From contig NZ_CP095390.1 of NCBI RefSeq assembly GCF_023008585.1, positions 2,852,001 through 2,916,000 of the forward strand: a DNA stretch of 64,000 nt, given 5' to 3'. Below are positions 8,345-16,739 of the stretch, piece by piece. Below the pieces are notes generated by a model. The model was not told where the DNA came from. It worked only from the letters and a program-made list of their open reading frames with translations, and did no database searches. The DNA is from Natribaculum breve. GTDB lineage: Archaea > Halobacteriota > Halobacteria > Halobacteriales > Natrialbaceae. Each line of letters begins with the position of its first letter. Position 1 is the stretch's first letter. The translations under genes and the position numbers were made by a program.

Positions 8345-9709
8345 ATGGATGTATCAGGTTGGATTCGGACGGAGTTTCGGGCAGCGGAGTTCGGAGACAA
8401 GCGTCTTACCGATCGATTGGTCCAACTCGGGGATGAACTCGGCAGTTCACCTGCCGAGTCCATCCCGGCTTCCTGCGAGGACTGGGCGTCCACAAAGGCT
8501 ACATACCGATTTTGCGATAATGAGAGTGTGGAACCGACCGAGATTCTCTCTGCTCACAGGCAGTCACAGCGATCACGGGTGAGTGGCGGAGACGAGCTGT
8601 TGGTCGTCTCCGACACGACGTATCTCACCTTTCCTCGCCACCCAGCCAAGGACGGTCTTGGAGATATTAGTTCCTCAGATATCGACGTAGAAGGCGTCAA
8701 ATTACACACTTCCGTTGGTATTCGCCCAGACACGCAGCAGATGACTGGGGTCATCGACCAGCAGGTGCTGGTCGAGGACCAACAGGCGGGCAACACTTAC
8801 AGCACAAACGGCAAAGACGACCCAATTCTCCTTGAGAACGAGCATGAAAAGTGGTTGCGTGGGGATAGGGAAGCCGCCGAGTGGCTTCCCGAAGACGTGC
8901 GTCCGATTTTTGTCCATGACCGAGGTGGGGACGCCTTCTCGTTGTACGAGGAACTGAGCAAGGAGAGTGCTAACGCTGGTTTCGTTGTTCGAGCCAATCA
9001 AAACCGACGAGTCTTGACAGAAGGTGGTGAAGGTGGGAAACTCTTCGATTGGAGTAGCGACCTCGCAGAACGAGGTCGCAACTCCATCGAGATTCAACAA
9101 GGCGGTGGACGAGAAGCCAGAACAGCCGAAGTCTCAATCACTGCAGGAACCTGTGAGTTGCGCGCACCGCGAAATAATCCGGATCAAGAAGGGTCCGTCA
9201 AAGTGAATGTGGTGAGAGTGGATGAAGTCAATGGGACTGGCGATCCGATTCAGTGGGTGTTACTCACCACTGAATCGGTCGAAACGTTCGACGATATTCT
9301 AGCCATTATCGAGTACTACGGCCTTCGCTGGCGGATCGAAGACTGGCACAAGGTGCTGAAGAGCGGTTGTAAAATCGAAGAACGGCAACTGCAAACGTGG
9401 GAGCGTATGGAAGTGTTGTTGAGCGTGTATTCAGTGATTGCCTGGAAGGTCTTGGAGTTACGAGAGCTAGCCCGTGGAGAGAGTTCAGTTGCTCCAGAGA
9501 TCTTGTTAAGCGAGGCCGAACGCGCAGTTCTGGAAACGAAATTTCCAGAACTGAGCGGTCAAAGCGGGAAAGCCTACGCGGTACATGTGGCGAAGCTTGG
9601 CGGATATTTAGACCGCGGTTCAGATCCTCCTCCAGGCTGGGAGACGATGTGGAAAGGGCTTCAGAAGCTCCGCATGTGGGCAGAAGGCTACGAACTGGGT
9701 GCTGAATGA
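8345..9709 (+). CDS. IS4-family transposase, Tn5/IS50 type
   Basis: A 454-residue DDE transposase that excises and inserts the surrounding element. Residues about 1-60 match the Tn5 DNA-binding domain (EFGDKRLTDRLVQLGDEL, STKATYRFCDN). The catalytic triad is visible: Asp in VVSDTTYLTF, Asp in IFVHDRGGDAF, and Glu in the IS4 signature Y-(2)-R-(3)-E-(6)-K within YGLRWRIEDWHKVLKSG. A longer frame starts at ATG 8285 and adds 20 residues unlike the family, so ATG 8345 (MDVSGWIRTEF) is preferred. No frameshift is seen; codon use is less GC-rich than the flanking genes, as expected for a mobile gene. Confidence 0.95.
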   Translation: MDVSGWIRTEFRAAEFGDKRLTDRLVQLGDELGSSPAESIPASCEDWASTKATYRFCDNESVEPTEILSAHRQSQRSRVSGGDELLVVSDTTYLTFPRHPAKDGLGDISSSDIDVEGVKLHTSVGIRPDTQQMTGVIDQQVLVEDQQAGNTYSTNGKDDPILLENEHEKWLRGDREAAEWLPEDVRPIFVHDRGGDAFSLYEELSKESANAGFVVRANQNRRVLTEGGEGGKLFDWSSDLAERGRNSIEIQQGGGREARTAEVSITAGTCELRAPRNNPDQEGSVKVNVVRVDEVNGTGDPIQWVLLTTESVETFDDILAIIEYYGLRWRIEDWHKVLKSGCKIEERQLQTWERMEVLLSVYSVIAWKVLELRELARGESSVAPEILLSEAERAVLETKFPELSGQSGKAYAVHVAKLGGYLDRGSDPPPGWETMWKGLQKLRMWAEGYELGAE

Positions 9710-9730
9710 GCGCCACAGCCGCTCATTCAG
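9702..9730 (+). terminator. Hairpin at the end of the transposase gene
   Basis: CTGAATGAGCG (9702-9712) and CGCTCATTCAG (9720-9730) are perfect 11-base complements around a 7-base loop and include the transposase stop codon. It would fold strongly in RNA and may end the transcript or block read-through toward the right end of the element. Confidence 0.6.
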
Positions 9731-9893
9731 CGAGACTCTCCGTGAATCCAGCTTTTGTTCAGGGTCACAGACTGTCCAGCCTCTGAAAGTCGTAAGCCAG
9801 TATCAATAATGATTCCTTCCTGACTGATCTATTCATATCGGGCGGAATTTGGTTGATTTTTCTCAGTAGAGATGAGTTATGGGTAAGAGACAG

Positions 9894-9903
9894 GTCTTAA
9901 GGC
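9894..9903. repeat. Target-site duplication, right copy (10 bp)
   Basis: GTCTTAAGGC follows the right inverted repeat of the insertion sequence directly and matches 8222-8231 exactly. Confidence 0.9.
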
Positions 9904-9931
9904 GGGTGGTTTATCTCGGCGACGGCGAACG

Positions 9932-10903
9932 TCACCGGGCGTCGGGGCGGCACACGACGTTATCGAATTCTTCATCGTCCTCCAGCGCCCGCACGTTGTG
10001 GGCGACGATGTCGGCCAGGCGGTCCCAGTGTTTCGGCGTGTGCCCGCCCGTGTGGGGCGTGATGAGGCAGTTCTCGAGGTCCCACAGCGGGTGATCGCCG
10101 GGGAGCGGTTCGGGGTCGGTCACGTCGAGGGCGGCCCCGCGGATCGTGTTCGACTGCAGCGCCGCGACGAGCGCGTCGGTGTCGACGATGCCGCCGCGGG
10201 CGGCGTTGACGACCACGGCGTTCGGCGGCAGGGTGGCCAGTTCGTCTTCGCCGACGAGTCCGCGGGTCAGGTCGGTGAGCGGACAGGCGAGCACGACGTA
10301 GTCGCTGCGGGCGAACGCCTCGTGGATCGCCTCGTCGTCGAACCCGACGACCTCGTCGGTCGGCCCGCCCTTCTCCGGCGTGTACCGGACACCGATCGTC
10401 TCGACCTCGAACCCCTCGAGTCGCTTCGCGATCGCCTGGCCGATCGAGCCGAGGCCGACGATCGTCACGGTGCTGTCGGTGAACTCGTGTGACTGGAAGT
10501 GTCGCCACTCGCCGTTCCGTTTGCGCCGCCAGCCCTCGTGGAGTCGCCGGGCGAACACGAGCATGTTCCCGATGGCCTGCTCTGCGATTCCGGGGGCGTG
10601 GATGCCGCCCGCGTTCGTCACCGTGACGCCGTGGTCGGCCAGCGCGTCTACCGGAACGTGGTCGGTACCGGCGAACGTACACGCGAACAACTCGAGTCGG
10701 TCGGCGCGCTCGAGCAGGGCCTCATCGATCGTGATCCCCGTCACGACTCGCGCACGGGCGACCAGTTCCCGCTCGGCGTTCGGCGTCCTCGCGAGCGAAA
10801 CGGCGTACTCGGGGAGCCGTTCCCGGAGCGTCTCGGCGTACGATTCCATCGACAGTCCCTCGGTCCCCTCTCGGCGGACGACGATGTCTATCTCCTCGCT
10901 CAT
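9932..10903 (-). CDS. D-2-hydroxyacid dehydrogenase (NAD-dependent)
   Basis: A 323-residue enzyme of the D-isomer-specific 2-hydroxyacid dehydrogenase family, which interconverts 2-oxoacids and D-2-hydroxyacids with NAD(P)H. The nucleotide-binding GLGSIGQAIAKRLEGF is at about residues 147-162. The catalytic Arg is in VVNAARGGIVDTDALV, the Glu in DVTDPEPLPGDHPLW and the His in LITPHTGGHT. Substrate preference (glyoxylate, hydroxypyruvate, phosphoglycerate) cannot be assigned; the protein lacks the C-terminal domains of SerA. Start ATG 10903 (MSEEIDIVV) sits about 40 bases after a TATA-like TTTTGTATAC. Confidence 0.92.
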   Translation of the reverse strand: MSEEIDIVVRREGTEGLSMESYAETLRERLPEYAVSLARTPNAERELVARARVVTGITIDEALLERADRLELFACTFAGTDHVPVDALADHGVTVTNAGGIHAPGIAEQAIGNMLVFARRLHEGWRRKRNGEWRHFQSHEFTDSTVTIVGLGSIGQAIAKRLEGFEVETIGVRYTPEKGGPTDEVVGFDDEAIHEAFARSDYVVLACPLTDLTRGLVGEDELATLPPNAVVVNAARGGIVDTDALVAALQSNTIRGAALDVTDPEPLPGDHPLWDLENCLITPHTGGHTPKHWDRLADIVAHNVRALEDDEEFDNVVCRPDAR

Positions 10904-11057
10904 AGCGAATGCGTCGTCTGACGATCGGCAGCCGTCGTCTTGGTCCTTTTGTATACGACGGGGCGACGACGGGACCCGGGCTGTGCGACGCTGGCGTCCG
11001 GGTTCGACCTCGAACCCGTCACAAACTGTCATAGTCCGGGAGATCGAATCTGTATCT

Positions 11058-11894
11058 ATGCTGCCACCCATTGCGAGCCGGTTCGTCGCAGGTGAGTCCC
11101 CGGCGGTCGCCCTCGAGCACGTCCGGCGGTTGAACGACCGGGGCGTCAAGGGAATCGTCAACCGCCTCGGCGAGCACTACGACGACCGCGCGGACGCCGA
11201 GGCCGACGCCGACGAGTACCTGTCGCTGATCGACGACCTCTCGGACTCGGAACTCGAGGCCTGCATCTCGGTCAAGCCCTCCCAGATCGGCCTCTCGGTC
11301 GGCGAGGAAGCGTTCCGCGAGATCCTCGAGCGAATCGTCGACTACGGCGCAAAACGGGACGTCTTCGTCTGGATCGACATGGAAGATCACACGACGACCG
11401 ACGCGACGCTCGACGCGTACGAACGTCTCGCCCGGAAACACGACGGCGGCGTCGGCGTCTGCGTGCAGGCGAACCTGAAGCGAACCCGCGAGGACGTCGA
11501 ACGACTCGCGGACGTCCCCGGCAAGGTGCGATTCGTCAAGGGGGCCTACGACGAGCCGGCCGACGTCGCGTACACGCGCAAAGAGGCGGTGAACCGGGAG
11601 TACCGGGCGTTACTCGAGTACGCCTTCGAGCACTACGACGGCGGAATCGGCGTCGGGAGCCACGACCCCGCGATGATCGACCACGCCATCTCGTTGCACG
11701 ACGAGTACGGGACGGACTTCGAAATCCAGATGCTGATGGGCGTCCGCGAAGACGCGCAGTACGACCTGGCCGAGGAGTACGAGGTCTGGCAGTACCTCCC
11801 GTACGGAACCCGGTGGAAGTCGTACTTCTACCGGCGGGTGATGGAGCGAAAGGAGAACCTGTGGTTCGCGGTGCGGGCCATCGCTGGCCGATAA
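11058..11894 (+). CDS. putA: Proline dehydrogenase
   Basis: A 278-residue FAD enzyme of the monofunctional ProDH type, oxidising L-proline to delta-1-pyrroline-5-carboxylate. Family features are SVKPSQIGLSVGEEAF, the barrel strand VFVWIDMEDH, QANLKRTREDVERL, RFVKGAYDEP and the C-terminal substrate helix YLPYGTRWKSYFYRRVMERKEN, whose paired arginines bind the proline carboxylate. Length matches short ProDHs. The annotated frame extends far upstream, but ATG 11058 follows a TATA-like stretch and gives the usual start. It probably has its own promoter, divergent from the dehydrogenase; no P5C dehydrogenase is next to it. Confidence 0.92.
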   Translation: MLPPIASRFVAGESPAVALEHVRRLNDRGVKGIVNRLGEHYDDRADAEADADEYLSLIDDLSDSELEACISVKPSQIGLSVGEEAFREILERIVDYGAKRDVFVWIDMEDHTTTDATLDAYERLARKHDGGVGVCVQANLKRTREDVERLADVPGKVRFVKGAYDEPADVAYTRKEAVNREYRALLEYAFEHYDGGIGVGSHDPAMIDHAISLHDEYGTDFEIQMLMGVREDAQYDLAEEYEVWQYLPYGTRWKSYFYRRVMERKENLWFAVRAIAGR

Positions 11895-11933
11895 AGGGAA
11901 GGGCTCATATTCTCGTGGTGAGAGTGCACGGAC

Positions 11934-12614
11934 ATGACCTCGTGGAAGCGGGACTTCGCGAGCGGGCTCGTCGTCATCGGCCCGATCCTCGTTACACTCT
12001 ACGTCATCTACTGGCTCTACGGCATCATCGCCGGCGTTACGCCGGAGCTGATGCTGAACGCTGACACGCTCGAGCCGTTGATCGAGGGCGAACAGACGCG
12101 CGAGCAGGTCGCACAGTTACTCCGCGTCATCGTCACGCTGACGGTCTTTATCATCCTCTCGCTGTCGGTCGGCTATCTCATGCGGACCACGGTCGGCGGA
12201 CTCTTCGAGCGGATCGTCGACGACGTCGCCAATCGCGTTCCCGGATTGCGGGTCGTCTACAACGCCTCGAAGATGGCCGCCGAGACCGCCCTCGGCGAAC
12301 AGGAGTCGTTACAGAAGCCCGTCAAGATCGAAACCTGGCAGGGACTTCGCATGACCGCGTTCAAGACGGGGAAGACGACCCCCGACGGCCGCGAGATCCT
12401 CTTTTTGCCGACGTCGCCGAACATCACGACGGGCTACGTCGTCGAGGTCGAATCCGACCGGATCACCGAACTCGACGAGGACGTCGAGGACGCGCTGACT
12501 CGCGTCCTCAGCGCCGGCTTCGGCGACGCGGAACGCGAGCGGAGCATGGACGCCGGCATCCCGATCGACGTGGTCGACGAACGCACGGCCGGCAAGAGCG
12601 ACGACGACGACTGA
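11934..12614 (+). CDS. DUF502 family membrane protein
   Basis: A 226-residue protein with two transmembrane helices (about 11-32 and 64-86) and a soluble C-terminal half. DUF502 hallmarks are GLVVIGPILVTLYVIYWLY, the central PGLRVVYNASKMAAETAL and the strand LFLPTSPNITTGYVVEV. The family is widespread in bacteria, plants and archaea but its biochemical role is not established. The gene starts 39 bases after proline dehydrogenase and may be co-transcribed. Its TGA stop (12612-12614) shares the first base of an 80-bp repeat element. Confidence 0.9.
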   Translation: MTSWKRDFASGLVVIGPILVTLYVIYWLYGIIAGVTPELMLNADTLEPLIEGEQTREQVAQLLRVIVTLTVFIILSLSVGYLMRTTVGGLFERIVDDVANRVPGLRVVYNASKMAAETALGEQESLQKPVKIETWQGLRMTAFKTGKTTPDGREILFLPTSPNITTGYVVEVESDRITELDEDVEDALTRVLSAGFGDAERERSMDAGIPIDVVDERTAGKSDDDD

Positions 12615-12693
12615 TACTGCCGGACGTAAGTCGTGAAAGATTCTCGCCGTCCCGGGGTGGCGAGAATCTTCACACAGTTACGTCCGATAGTAT
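12614..12693 (+). repeat. 80-bp dispersed inverted-repeat element, copy 2
   Basis: Same sequence as copies 1, 3 and 4: 35-base arms with a 10-base loop GTCCCGGGGT. It begins at the last base of the DUF502 stop codon (TGATACT) and separates that gene from the convergent ilvE, as copy 1 separates two convergent genes. Confidence 0.9.
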
Positions 12694-12950
12694 GATAATG
12701 GTGGCTGTGACTGGGTGCCGACGCAACCGCACGACGGGTCGCGGTTGCGGCGGTACAGACTCACAGCTATCGTTATGATACGGTCTGCCGTCCCGATTTG
12801 TCACAGCGACCGCCCGACGGGACGCGGTTGCACCGGAAACGACTTGCAGTCGTCGAGCCCAGCGGGAGAAGCCGTCTCGAGCCCAGCGGGAGAAGCCGTC
12901 CCCATCTCGAGTCGCCGACCGAAAATGCCGAAGGCTGCGGCGTAGGACGT
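12694..12950. other. Intergenic region with diverged duplicated hairpins
   Basis: No supported gene. Two related segments (about 12720-12760 and 12806-12840) each carry GCAACCGC/GCGGTTGC-type inverted repeats around CGACGGG and look like an old duplication. They are followed by the exact 24-base tandem duplication at 12853-12900. A candidate frame reading through this area is repetitive and not protein-like. Confidence 0.5.
12853..12900. repeat. 24-bp exact tandem duplication
   Basis: Two adjacent copies of a 24-base unit starting TCGAGCCCAGCGGGAGAAGC lie in the non-coding stretch between the DUF502 gene and ilvE. Exact identity implies recent slippage or duplication. Confidence 0.85.
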
Positions 12951-13880
12951 CTAGACGTACGTGAACCACTCGTCGTACTCGTCGGTCCGTCGCTCGACGA
13001 TCTCGAAGAACCGCGACTGGATCTCCTCGGTGATCGGACCGCGAGAGCCGTCGCCGACGACCACGTTGTCGACCTTGCGGATCGGGGTCACCTCGGCCGC
13101 AGAGCCCGTAAAGAAGAGTTCGTCGGCGGTGTTGAGTTCGCCCCGCGAGATCGAGACGTTATCGTGGACGGTGTAGCCGAGATCGCGCGCGAGTTCGATG
13201 ACGGTGTCGCGGGTGATGCCGTCGAGGATCGACTCCGAGAGGGCGGGCGTGTAGATCTCGCCGTCGCGAACGAGGAAGACGTTCTCGCCAGGCCCTTCGG
13301 CGACGTGGCCTTCCTTGTTGAGGACGATCGCCTCCGCGTAGCCGTTACGGCGCGCTTCCTCGCCGGCGAGCATGCTGTTGACGTACAGGCCGGTCGTCTT
13401 CGCGTTCGTCGGGATCTGGCTCGAGGAGTGCTTTCGCCACGAGGAGACCATCACGTCGATGCCGTTCTCGAGTGCCTCTTCGCCGAGGTACGCCCCCCAC
13501 GGCCAGACGGCGATCGCGGTGCGGGTGGGACAGTCTTTGGGACTCACGCCGAGGCTGTTGTAGCCGTAGAACGCGACCGGCCGGATGTAACAGGACGTGA
13601 GGTCCTGGCGCTGGATGAGTTCGATCGTCGCCTCGGTGAGTTCCTCGGCGTCGTGGTCGATGTCCATCTCGTAGGGCTTTGCGGAGTGATAGAACCGGTC
13701 TAGGTGTTCGTCCCACCGGAACAGTGCGGGGCCCTTTTCGGTGTCGTAACAGCGTGCCCCCTCGAAGATCCCGGTTCCGTAGTGGAGGCCGTGCGTGAGG
13801 ACGTGGACCTGCGCGTCGTCCCAGTCGACGAACTCGCCGTCCATCCAGATCGTATCGACGTCCATCTCGTCGAAGCTCAT
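12951..13880 (-). CDS. ilvE: Branched-chain amino-acid aminotransferase
   Basis: A 309-residue class IV PLP enzyme that performs the last step of Val, Leu and Ile synthesis with glutamate as donor. The N-terminus DTIWMDGEFVDWDDAQVHVL and HYGTGIFEGARCY are typical of IlvE. The PLP lysine is in TNAKTTGLYVNSMLA, and the cofactor loops EGPGENVF and FFTGSAAEVTPI are present. ATG 13880 (MSFDEMDVD) gives the family length; the frame extends upstream without similarity. The rest of the pathway lies 43 kb away in the window (leuA-ilvBNC-leuCD), so ilvE is uncoupled from that operon. Confidence 0.96.
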   Translation of the reverse strand: MSFDEMDVDTIWMDGEFVDWDDAQVHVLTHGLHYGTGIFEGARCYDTEKGPALFRWDEHLDRFYHSAKPYEMDIDHDAEELTEATIELIQRQDLTSCYIRPVAFYGYNSLGVSPKDCPTRTAIAVWPWGAYLGEEALENGIDVMVSSWRKHSSSQIPTNAKTTGLYVNSMLAGEEARRNGYAEAIVLNKEGHVAEGPGENVFLVRDGEIYTPALSESILDGITRDTVIELARDLGYTVHDNVSISRGELNTADELFFTGSAAEVTPIRKVDNVVVGDGSRGPITEEIQSRFFEIVERRTDEYDEWFTYV

Positions 13881-13967
13881 AAGCGGGGTGACGGATGCCT
13901 TCGTAATGAACGTTCGCGATTCCGCGTCTTCCTGACGGCTCACCGACGAAACGCCGACGCGACGGGT

Positions 13968-14651
13968 TCAGCTTAGGCGGTCGAGGACGTCGCTGCCCTC
14001 GAGGTAGGTGAGGTCGTGTCGGTCGGCGTAGGTGCGGGCGGCGGCGGGCGAGAGCGCCTGGCCGGTCTCGTCGTCGAGCATCTCGCAGACGACGACGGCC
14101 GGCGGGAGGTCGGCGGCCTCGGCGAGGGCGAGACCGAGTTCGGTGTGGCCACGGCGCTGGGCGAGCAGGTCCGGTGCGCCCTTCAGGATGTGGACGTGCC
14201 CGGGGACACGAAACTCCGTGGCGAAGTCCGTCTTCGCGGGCGCGGCGGCGGCGTCGGCGAGTTCGCGGATCGTTCGCGAGCGATCGTTGTCGGTGATCCC
14301 CGTGTACGTCTCGCGGTGGTTGACGGTCAGCGAGAACGACGACCGTTCGTCGTAGCCGAGGTCGTGGTCGCCCGCCGCGGGGTGGTCGACTTCCTCCGTG
14401 TAGAACGGCAGGTCGAACGCCTCGGCGACGTCGTGGCCGAGCGCGACGCAGATCAGGCCGCCGGCGTCGTTTCGCAGGCGGGCGACGGCGTCGGGCGTGA
14501 CCGCACCCGCGTGGTAGATCAGGTCCGTCTCGCCCTCGCGGTCGGCCGCGTCGTGGACGAGGATCGGTTCGCCGGCCGCGAGTGCCTCGAGCGCGCGGTC
14601 GAACGCCGCGACGCCGGTCGATCGGCCGCTCATATCAGTTGTCTCCGACAT
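13968..14651 (-). CDS. ribB: 3,4-dihydroxy-2-butanone-4-phosphate synthase
   Basis: A 227-residue enzyme converting ribulose 5-phosphate to 3,4-dihydroxy-2-butanone 4-phosphate plus formate for riboflavin synthesis. Diagnostic residues are the acidic loop [33 protein letters not shown], the phosphate-binding PGHVHILKG and the [13 protein letters not shown] segment. It overlaps the end of rbkR by 17 bases when started at ATG 14651; an alternative ATG at 14633 lies just after the rbkR stop. The two genes form a flavin operon and are likely controlled by RbkR. Confidence 0.95.
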   Translation of the reverse strand: MSETTDMSGRSTGVAAFDRALEALAAGEPILVHDAADREGETDLIYHAGAVTPDAVARLRNDAGGLICVALGHDVAEAFDLPFYTEEVDHPAAGDHDLGYDERSSFSLTVNHRETYTGITDNDRSRTIRELADAAAAPAKTDFATEFRVPGHVHILKGAPDLLAQRRGHTELGLALAEAADLPPAVVVCEMLDDETGQALSPAAARTYADRHDLTYLEGSDVLDRLS

Positions 14652-15339
14652 AGATGGTAACGTGGTCGCCGTCCGTGAGGTCGAGTTCGTCGCGCAGTCT
14701 GTCCGGTGCGATGATCTCGAGCTGGTCGTCGTCGTGGTGCGTTCGCTCCGGGGCGATCGTGTGCGCCCGGTCGTAGGTCTCCCCGTCGTCGGTTTCGATC
14801 GTCGCCGGCTGGCAGACGGCTGGGCCGTAGGTTCGCTCCTCGTCTTCCCAGCCGTCGATCGGGATCGGCTCGAGCGAGTCGACGGCGCTGCGACGACGGA
14901 TGCTCTCCTCCAGGAGGTCGACGTTGAGCGTTCCGGGGAACGGCTCGTACCCGAGGCGATCTTCGAACTGGCGTTTGTACCCCGGCAGTGAGATGTAGTG
15001 GCGACCCTCGCCCATCCCGCCGGTGACGGTTCCCTCGAGTTCGACCTCGGCGTCGGTCTCGAAGATGCGCCGGTAGTCCTCGTACTCTGCCCGCAACGCG
15101 CGCTCGCCGTCTTCCGTGACGGCGACCCACTGCCCGTCGCTGACCGTGTCCCGCTCGAGCAGGTCCGCGCTCTCGAGTCGCTGGAGCCGTCTCGAGGCGG
15201 TCTGGTTCGACACGTCGAGGCGATCTGCGAGCGCAGAACAGGAGATCTTGATGTCGCCCGAGAGCCCGCCGTCGAGTGCGAGTAACTTGAGTACGGCGAG
15301 TTCGTCGTACCCGACGGTCGACGTCGCTGTCACTGACAT
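14635..15339 (-). CDS. rbkR: CTP-dependent riboflavin kinase with HTH regulator domain (RbkR)
   Basis: A 234-residue fusion. Residues 1-90 are a MarR/Lrp-like winged helix ([20 protein letters not shown]), and residues about 100-234 are archaeal riboflavin kinase: [37 protein letters not shown] and a C-terminal [17 protein letters not shown]. The kinase makes FMN using CTP. Proteins of this architecture were described as RbkR, both enzyme and repressor of riboflavin genes. Coupling to ribB fits that role, and a palindrome just upstream (15356-15365) is a candidate autoregulatory site. Confidence 0.93.
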   Translation of the reverse strand: MSVTATSTVGYDELAVLKLLALDGGLSGDIKISCSALADRLDVSNQTASRRLQRLESADLLERDTVSDGQWVAVTEDGERALRAEYEDYRRIFETDAEVELEGTVTGGMGEGRHYISLPGYKRQFEDRLGYEPFPGTLNVDLLEESIRRRSAVDSLEPIPIDGWEDEERTYGPAVCQPATIETDDGETYDRAHTIAPERTHHDDDQLEIIAPDRLRDELDLTDGDHVTIYVGDN

Positions 15340-15355
15340 ACCTATCAGTTCGACC

Positions 15356-15365
15356 TACCGTGGTA
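15356..15365 (-). promoter_or_regulatory. Palindrome TACCGTGGTA between rbkR TATA box and start
   Basis: A perfect 10-base palindrome located between the TATA-like GGTATACTTTT (about 15366-15376) and the rbkR ATG at 15339, where bound RbkR would block transcription. The match to a known RbkR motif could not be checked. Confidence 0.35.
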
Positions 15366-15596
15366 AAAGTATACCGAATGTGGCACGCATAACGAAACTG
15401 TGATGCAGTTGGCGTGCGTTTATTCGCGTCTCGTGAGAGGAAGCACCCGGGCAAAAAACCACCGGTCGGGCCGTCGTCCGTCGACGCCCTCCGATCGCGG
15501 ACGTGTTCGGCGACTCGAAAGTCCACGAATGTGACACACAGTAACAATGCAAGGCGTCGAATTTTAGGCGGGGACGAAGTCTCTCCTGGCACACTC

Positions 15597-16739
15597 ATGA
15601 AGCGGTTCGTCAGGCTCCTCGTGGGCCTGGTTTCGCTCACTGGCCTGCCGTATCTCGTCTACGCGGCGTCGTACTCCCTCCTCAGACCGTCCGGGTCGCC
15701 CGCGGACAAGACGCCCTGGTTCCCGACGGTGAGCGTCGTCCTCCCGACGTACAACGAGGAAGCGATCGTCGAGCAGAAACTCGAGGACGTCCTCGCGCTC
15801 GACTACCCGATGGAGAAGGTCGAACTCGTCGTGGTCGACGCCAGCGACGACAGGACGCCGGACCTCGTCGAGGACTTTTTCGCCGACCGCGACGAGCCCG
15901 ACCTGCGGCTGCTTCGACAGCGAGAACGACGGGGACTCGCCATCGCGCTGAACCGGGCCTACGACGCCGCCACCGGCGAGATCGTCGTCAAAACCGACTG
16001 CGACTCCCGGCTGGCGTCGGACGCGCTCCGGGAAGCGGTGGCGAACTTCGCCGATCCCGACGTCGCCGCCGTGACGGGACGAAACGCGGAGGTGCTCAAC
16101 GACAGCAGCGTCGAACGGGGCTACCGCGACGTCCAGGCGGCGGTACAGACGCTCGAGTCGCACCTCGACTCGACGTTCATCTTCCACGGTCCGTTCTCCG
16201 CGTTCGAGAACGACGCCATCGTCCCCATCGACGAGGACTCGATCGCCGACGACACCGAACTCGCCGTGAAGATCCGGCGAAACGGTGGGCGCGTCGTGTT
16301 CGATCCCGCCGTCCGCTATCGCGAGGCGTCCCACTCCGCGTTCGGGAAGCGCCGCACCCAGAAAGACCGGCGTGCGATGGGGCTGTTGCGACTGCTGTGG
16401 CGACAGCGCGACATGCTCGGCGGCTACGGCCGCTACGGACGCGTGGTGTTGCCGTTCAACTGGTGGTTTACGATCGCCTCGCCGTGGCTCGTGGTCGCGA
16501 CGCTCGCGTTCGCGTCGCTCGGCGCGCTCGTCCTCGCCGGCCCGTTCGGCCTCGCCGTCCCGGCGGCCGTGGCGACGTTTACGATGCTCGGCTCCCGGGA
16601 CGCACTCGGTCCGCTGCAACCGCTGTACTCGCTTTTCGACACCCAGATCTCGCTGTTCCGGGCGAGCGTCGCGCTCCTCCGGGGCGACGGCGAGGAGACC
16701 TGGACCGTCGACAGAGAACTCAGGGAGGTCTACCAGTGA
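15597..16739 (+). CDS. Membrane-bound family 2 glycosyltransferase
   Basis: A 380-residue processive-type GT2. An N-terminal hydrophobic segment (about 4-28) precedes the GT-A domain: VSVVLPTYNEEAIVEQKL, VELVVVDASDDRTPDLV, the metal-binding region KTDCDS, and a conserved acidic stretch DDTELAVKIRRNGG. Three hydrophobic segments close the protein (about 282-330). It would transfer a sugar from a nucleotide or lipid-phosphate donor at the inner membrane face. It is first in a tightly packed cluster; its TGA overlaps the GTG of the next gene by four bases. Confidence 0.9.
   Translation: MKRFVRLLVGLVSLTGLPYLVYAASYSLLRPSGSPADKTPWFPTVSVVLPTYNEEAIVEQKLEDVLALDYPMEKVELVVVDASDDRTPDLVEDFFADRDEPDLRLLRQRERRGLAIALNRAYDAATGEIVVKTDCDSRLASDALREAVANFADPDVAAVTGRNAEVLNDSSVERGYRDVQAAVQTLESHLDSTFIFHGPFSAFENDAIVPIDEDSIADDTELAVKIRRNGGRVVFDPAVRYREASHSAFGKRRTQKDRRAMGLLRLLWRQRDMLGGYGRYGRVVLPFNWWFTIASPWLVVATLAFASLGALVLAGPFGLAVPAAVATFTMLGSRDALGPLQPLYSLFDTQISLFRASVALLRGDGEETWTVDRELREVYQ

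Larger units (their letters stand above)
8232..9893 (+). mobile_element. Complete IS4-family (IS50/Tn5-like) insertion sequence
   Basis: A 1,662-bp element bounded by 14-bp perfect inverted repeats, CTGTCTCTTACCCA (8232-8245) and TGGGTAAGAGACAG (9880-9893), with a 10-bp target duplication GTCTTAAGGC on both sides. The first ten bases of the ends are identical to those of the Tn5 mosaic end, matching the Tn5-like transposase inside. One intact transposase gene and a strong terminator-like hairpin are inside. The element looks intact and recent. It separates the carS start from the dehydrogenase gene to its right. Confidence 0.95.
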
